Shown here: one piece after another, positions 13,382-13,858 of the stretch
How positions within the stretch are numbered: position 1 is the stretch's first letter
Layout: every line of letters begins with the position of its first letter
Assembly (NCBI GenBank): GCA_033810155.1
Contig: JAPXKJ010000030.1
Coordinates: forward strand, 1-13,858
Reading direction: 5' to 3'
DNA length: 13,858 nucleotides
From: UBA3907 sp033810155
GTDB taxonomy: Bacteria > Bacillota > Sulfobacillia > Fermentithermobacillales > Fermentithermobacillaceae
Position numbers and translations under genes: made by a program
The notes under the pieces: generated by a model
Seen by the model: only the letters and a program-made list of their open reading frames with translations
Databases searched by the model: none
Told to the model about the DNA's origin: nothing

Positions 13382-13858
13382 TCACGTCTTGCTCGGACTC
13401 TTGAGGAAGTCGAAAAGCGATGTGCTTTCGACCCAAGGAAGTCTTTTGTACCTAAACATCGTAAGTATGAACCGGACAAAGAGGTCCAATGTCATGCCAA
13501 GCCATACGCCGGTTATGCCCATTTTCAAGGGGAATGCAAGAATGTATGCCAAGGGCAATCTCACACCCCATAGTCCTATTGCCGCAATCACCATCGGGGT
13601 TCTCGTATCTCCGCTCCCTCTTATGGCACCATTTAGAACACCTGCTACCTGCTGAGGGATTTGAGCTGTTGCCATTAGACGCAGGTATATAGCAGCTAAT
13701 GCAATTACCTCCATGTCGTTGGTCAACAAGGTTAGTATTTGTTTTGGAAAGAAAAACAGTAAAGACGCGGTAAGTAAGGTTATTATAAGTGCCCAACGTG
13801 ACAGTTCTGAAGTATACCGCCTTGAAAGGTGAGTGTTTTTGGCACCTACGGCTTGCCC
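13382..13858 (-). CDS. MATE-family multidrug/cation antiporter (partial, C-terminal half)
   Basis: This open frame runs to the right window edge without a start, so only the last 158 residues of the gene are present. The first residues seen, GQAVGAKN, match the conserved MATE motif in the C-terminal half. It is followed by hydrophobic segments (WALIITLLTASLLFFF, then helices around IALAAIYLRLMATAQIP and MVIAAIGLWGVRLPLAYILAF) and a conserved GAIRGSGDTRTP loop. MATE proteins are 12-helix inner-membrane antiporters that export drugs or metabolites using Na+ or H+ gradients. The substrate is unknown. The tail after the last helix is short and polar. It converges on the M20 gene. Confidence 0.92.
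   Translation of the reverse strand, partial: GQAVGAKNTHLSRRYTSELSRWALIITLLTASLLFFFPKQILTLLTNDMEVIALAAIYLRLMATAQIPQQVAGVLNGAIRGSGDTRTPMVIAAIGLWGVRLPLAYILAFPLKMGITGVWLGMTLDLFVRFILTMFRYKRLPWVESTSLFDFLKSPSKT

Overview
The window looks like chromosome from an anaerobic, endospore-forming member of the Bacillota (Clostridia-like; no finer placement is possible from sequence alone). The signs are a GerW/YtfJ sporulation protein beside its usual DUF2953 partner, a complete set of [FeFe]-hydrogenase maturases (HydE, HydG, HydF) with the TM1266-type putative regulator, an iron-sulfur L-cysteine desulfidase, two intracellular peptidases, strong AGGAGG-type ribosome binding sites and several GTG/TTG starts. 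No phage, IS element, CRISPR array or rRNA was seen.

Layout. Positions 1-294 (minus) hold the N-terminal part of a HAD phosphatase cut by the window edge. From 532 to 2824 (plus) lies a sporulation-type block: a DUF2953 membrane protein, GerW/YtfJ with an acidic tail, and a cysteine-free helical protein with 22-residue repeats that I cannot assign to a family. A gene-free stretch of about 330 bp follows (2825-3157). It has a candidate promoter, several small hairpins and a strong intrinsic terminator directly before the hydrogenase maturation genes. From 3158 to 7419 come the TM1266-like regulator, hydE and hydG, an intrinsic terminator overlapping the hydG stop, and hydF. Next are a Dam-type adenine methyltransferase with an unusual cysteine-rich N-terminus and cyuA. 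A tRNA-Val(CAC) with a near-consensus promoter converges on a minus-strand oligoendopeptidase F. Divergent from pepF is an M20 dipeptidase. A bidirectional terminator separates it from a MATE transporter on the minus strand, cut by the right edge.

How the genes fit together. HydG makes the Fe(CO)2(CN)-cysteine synthon from tyrosine, HydE processes it, and HydF is the GTPase scaffold that delivers the [2Fe] subcluster to the hydrogenase. No hydrogenase structural gene is present, so the target enzyme is encoded elsewhere. PepF, the M20 dipeptidase and CyuA suit peptide and amino-acid use with H2 as an electron sink; this link is inference.

The most interesting candidates are the terminator-bearing leader in front of the hydrogenase maturation genes (possible attenuation or a small RNA), the cysteine cluster on the Dam-like enzyme, and the repeat protein downstream of gerW. 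All three need comparative data; none is established here as a new system.
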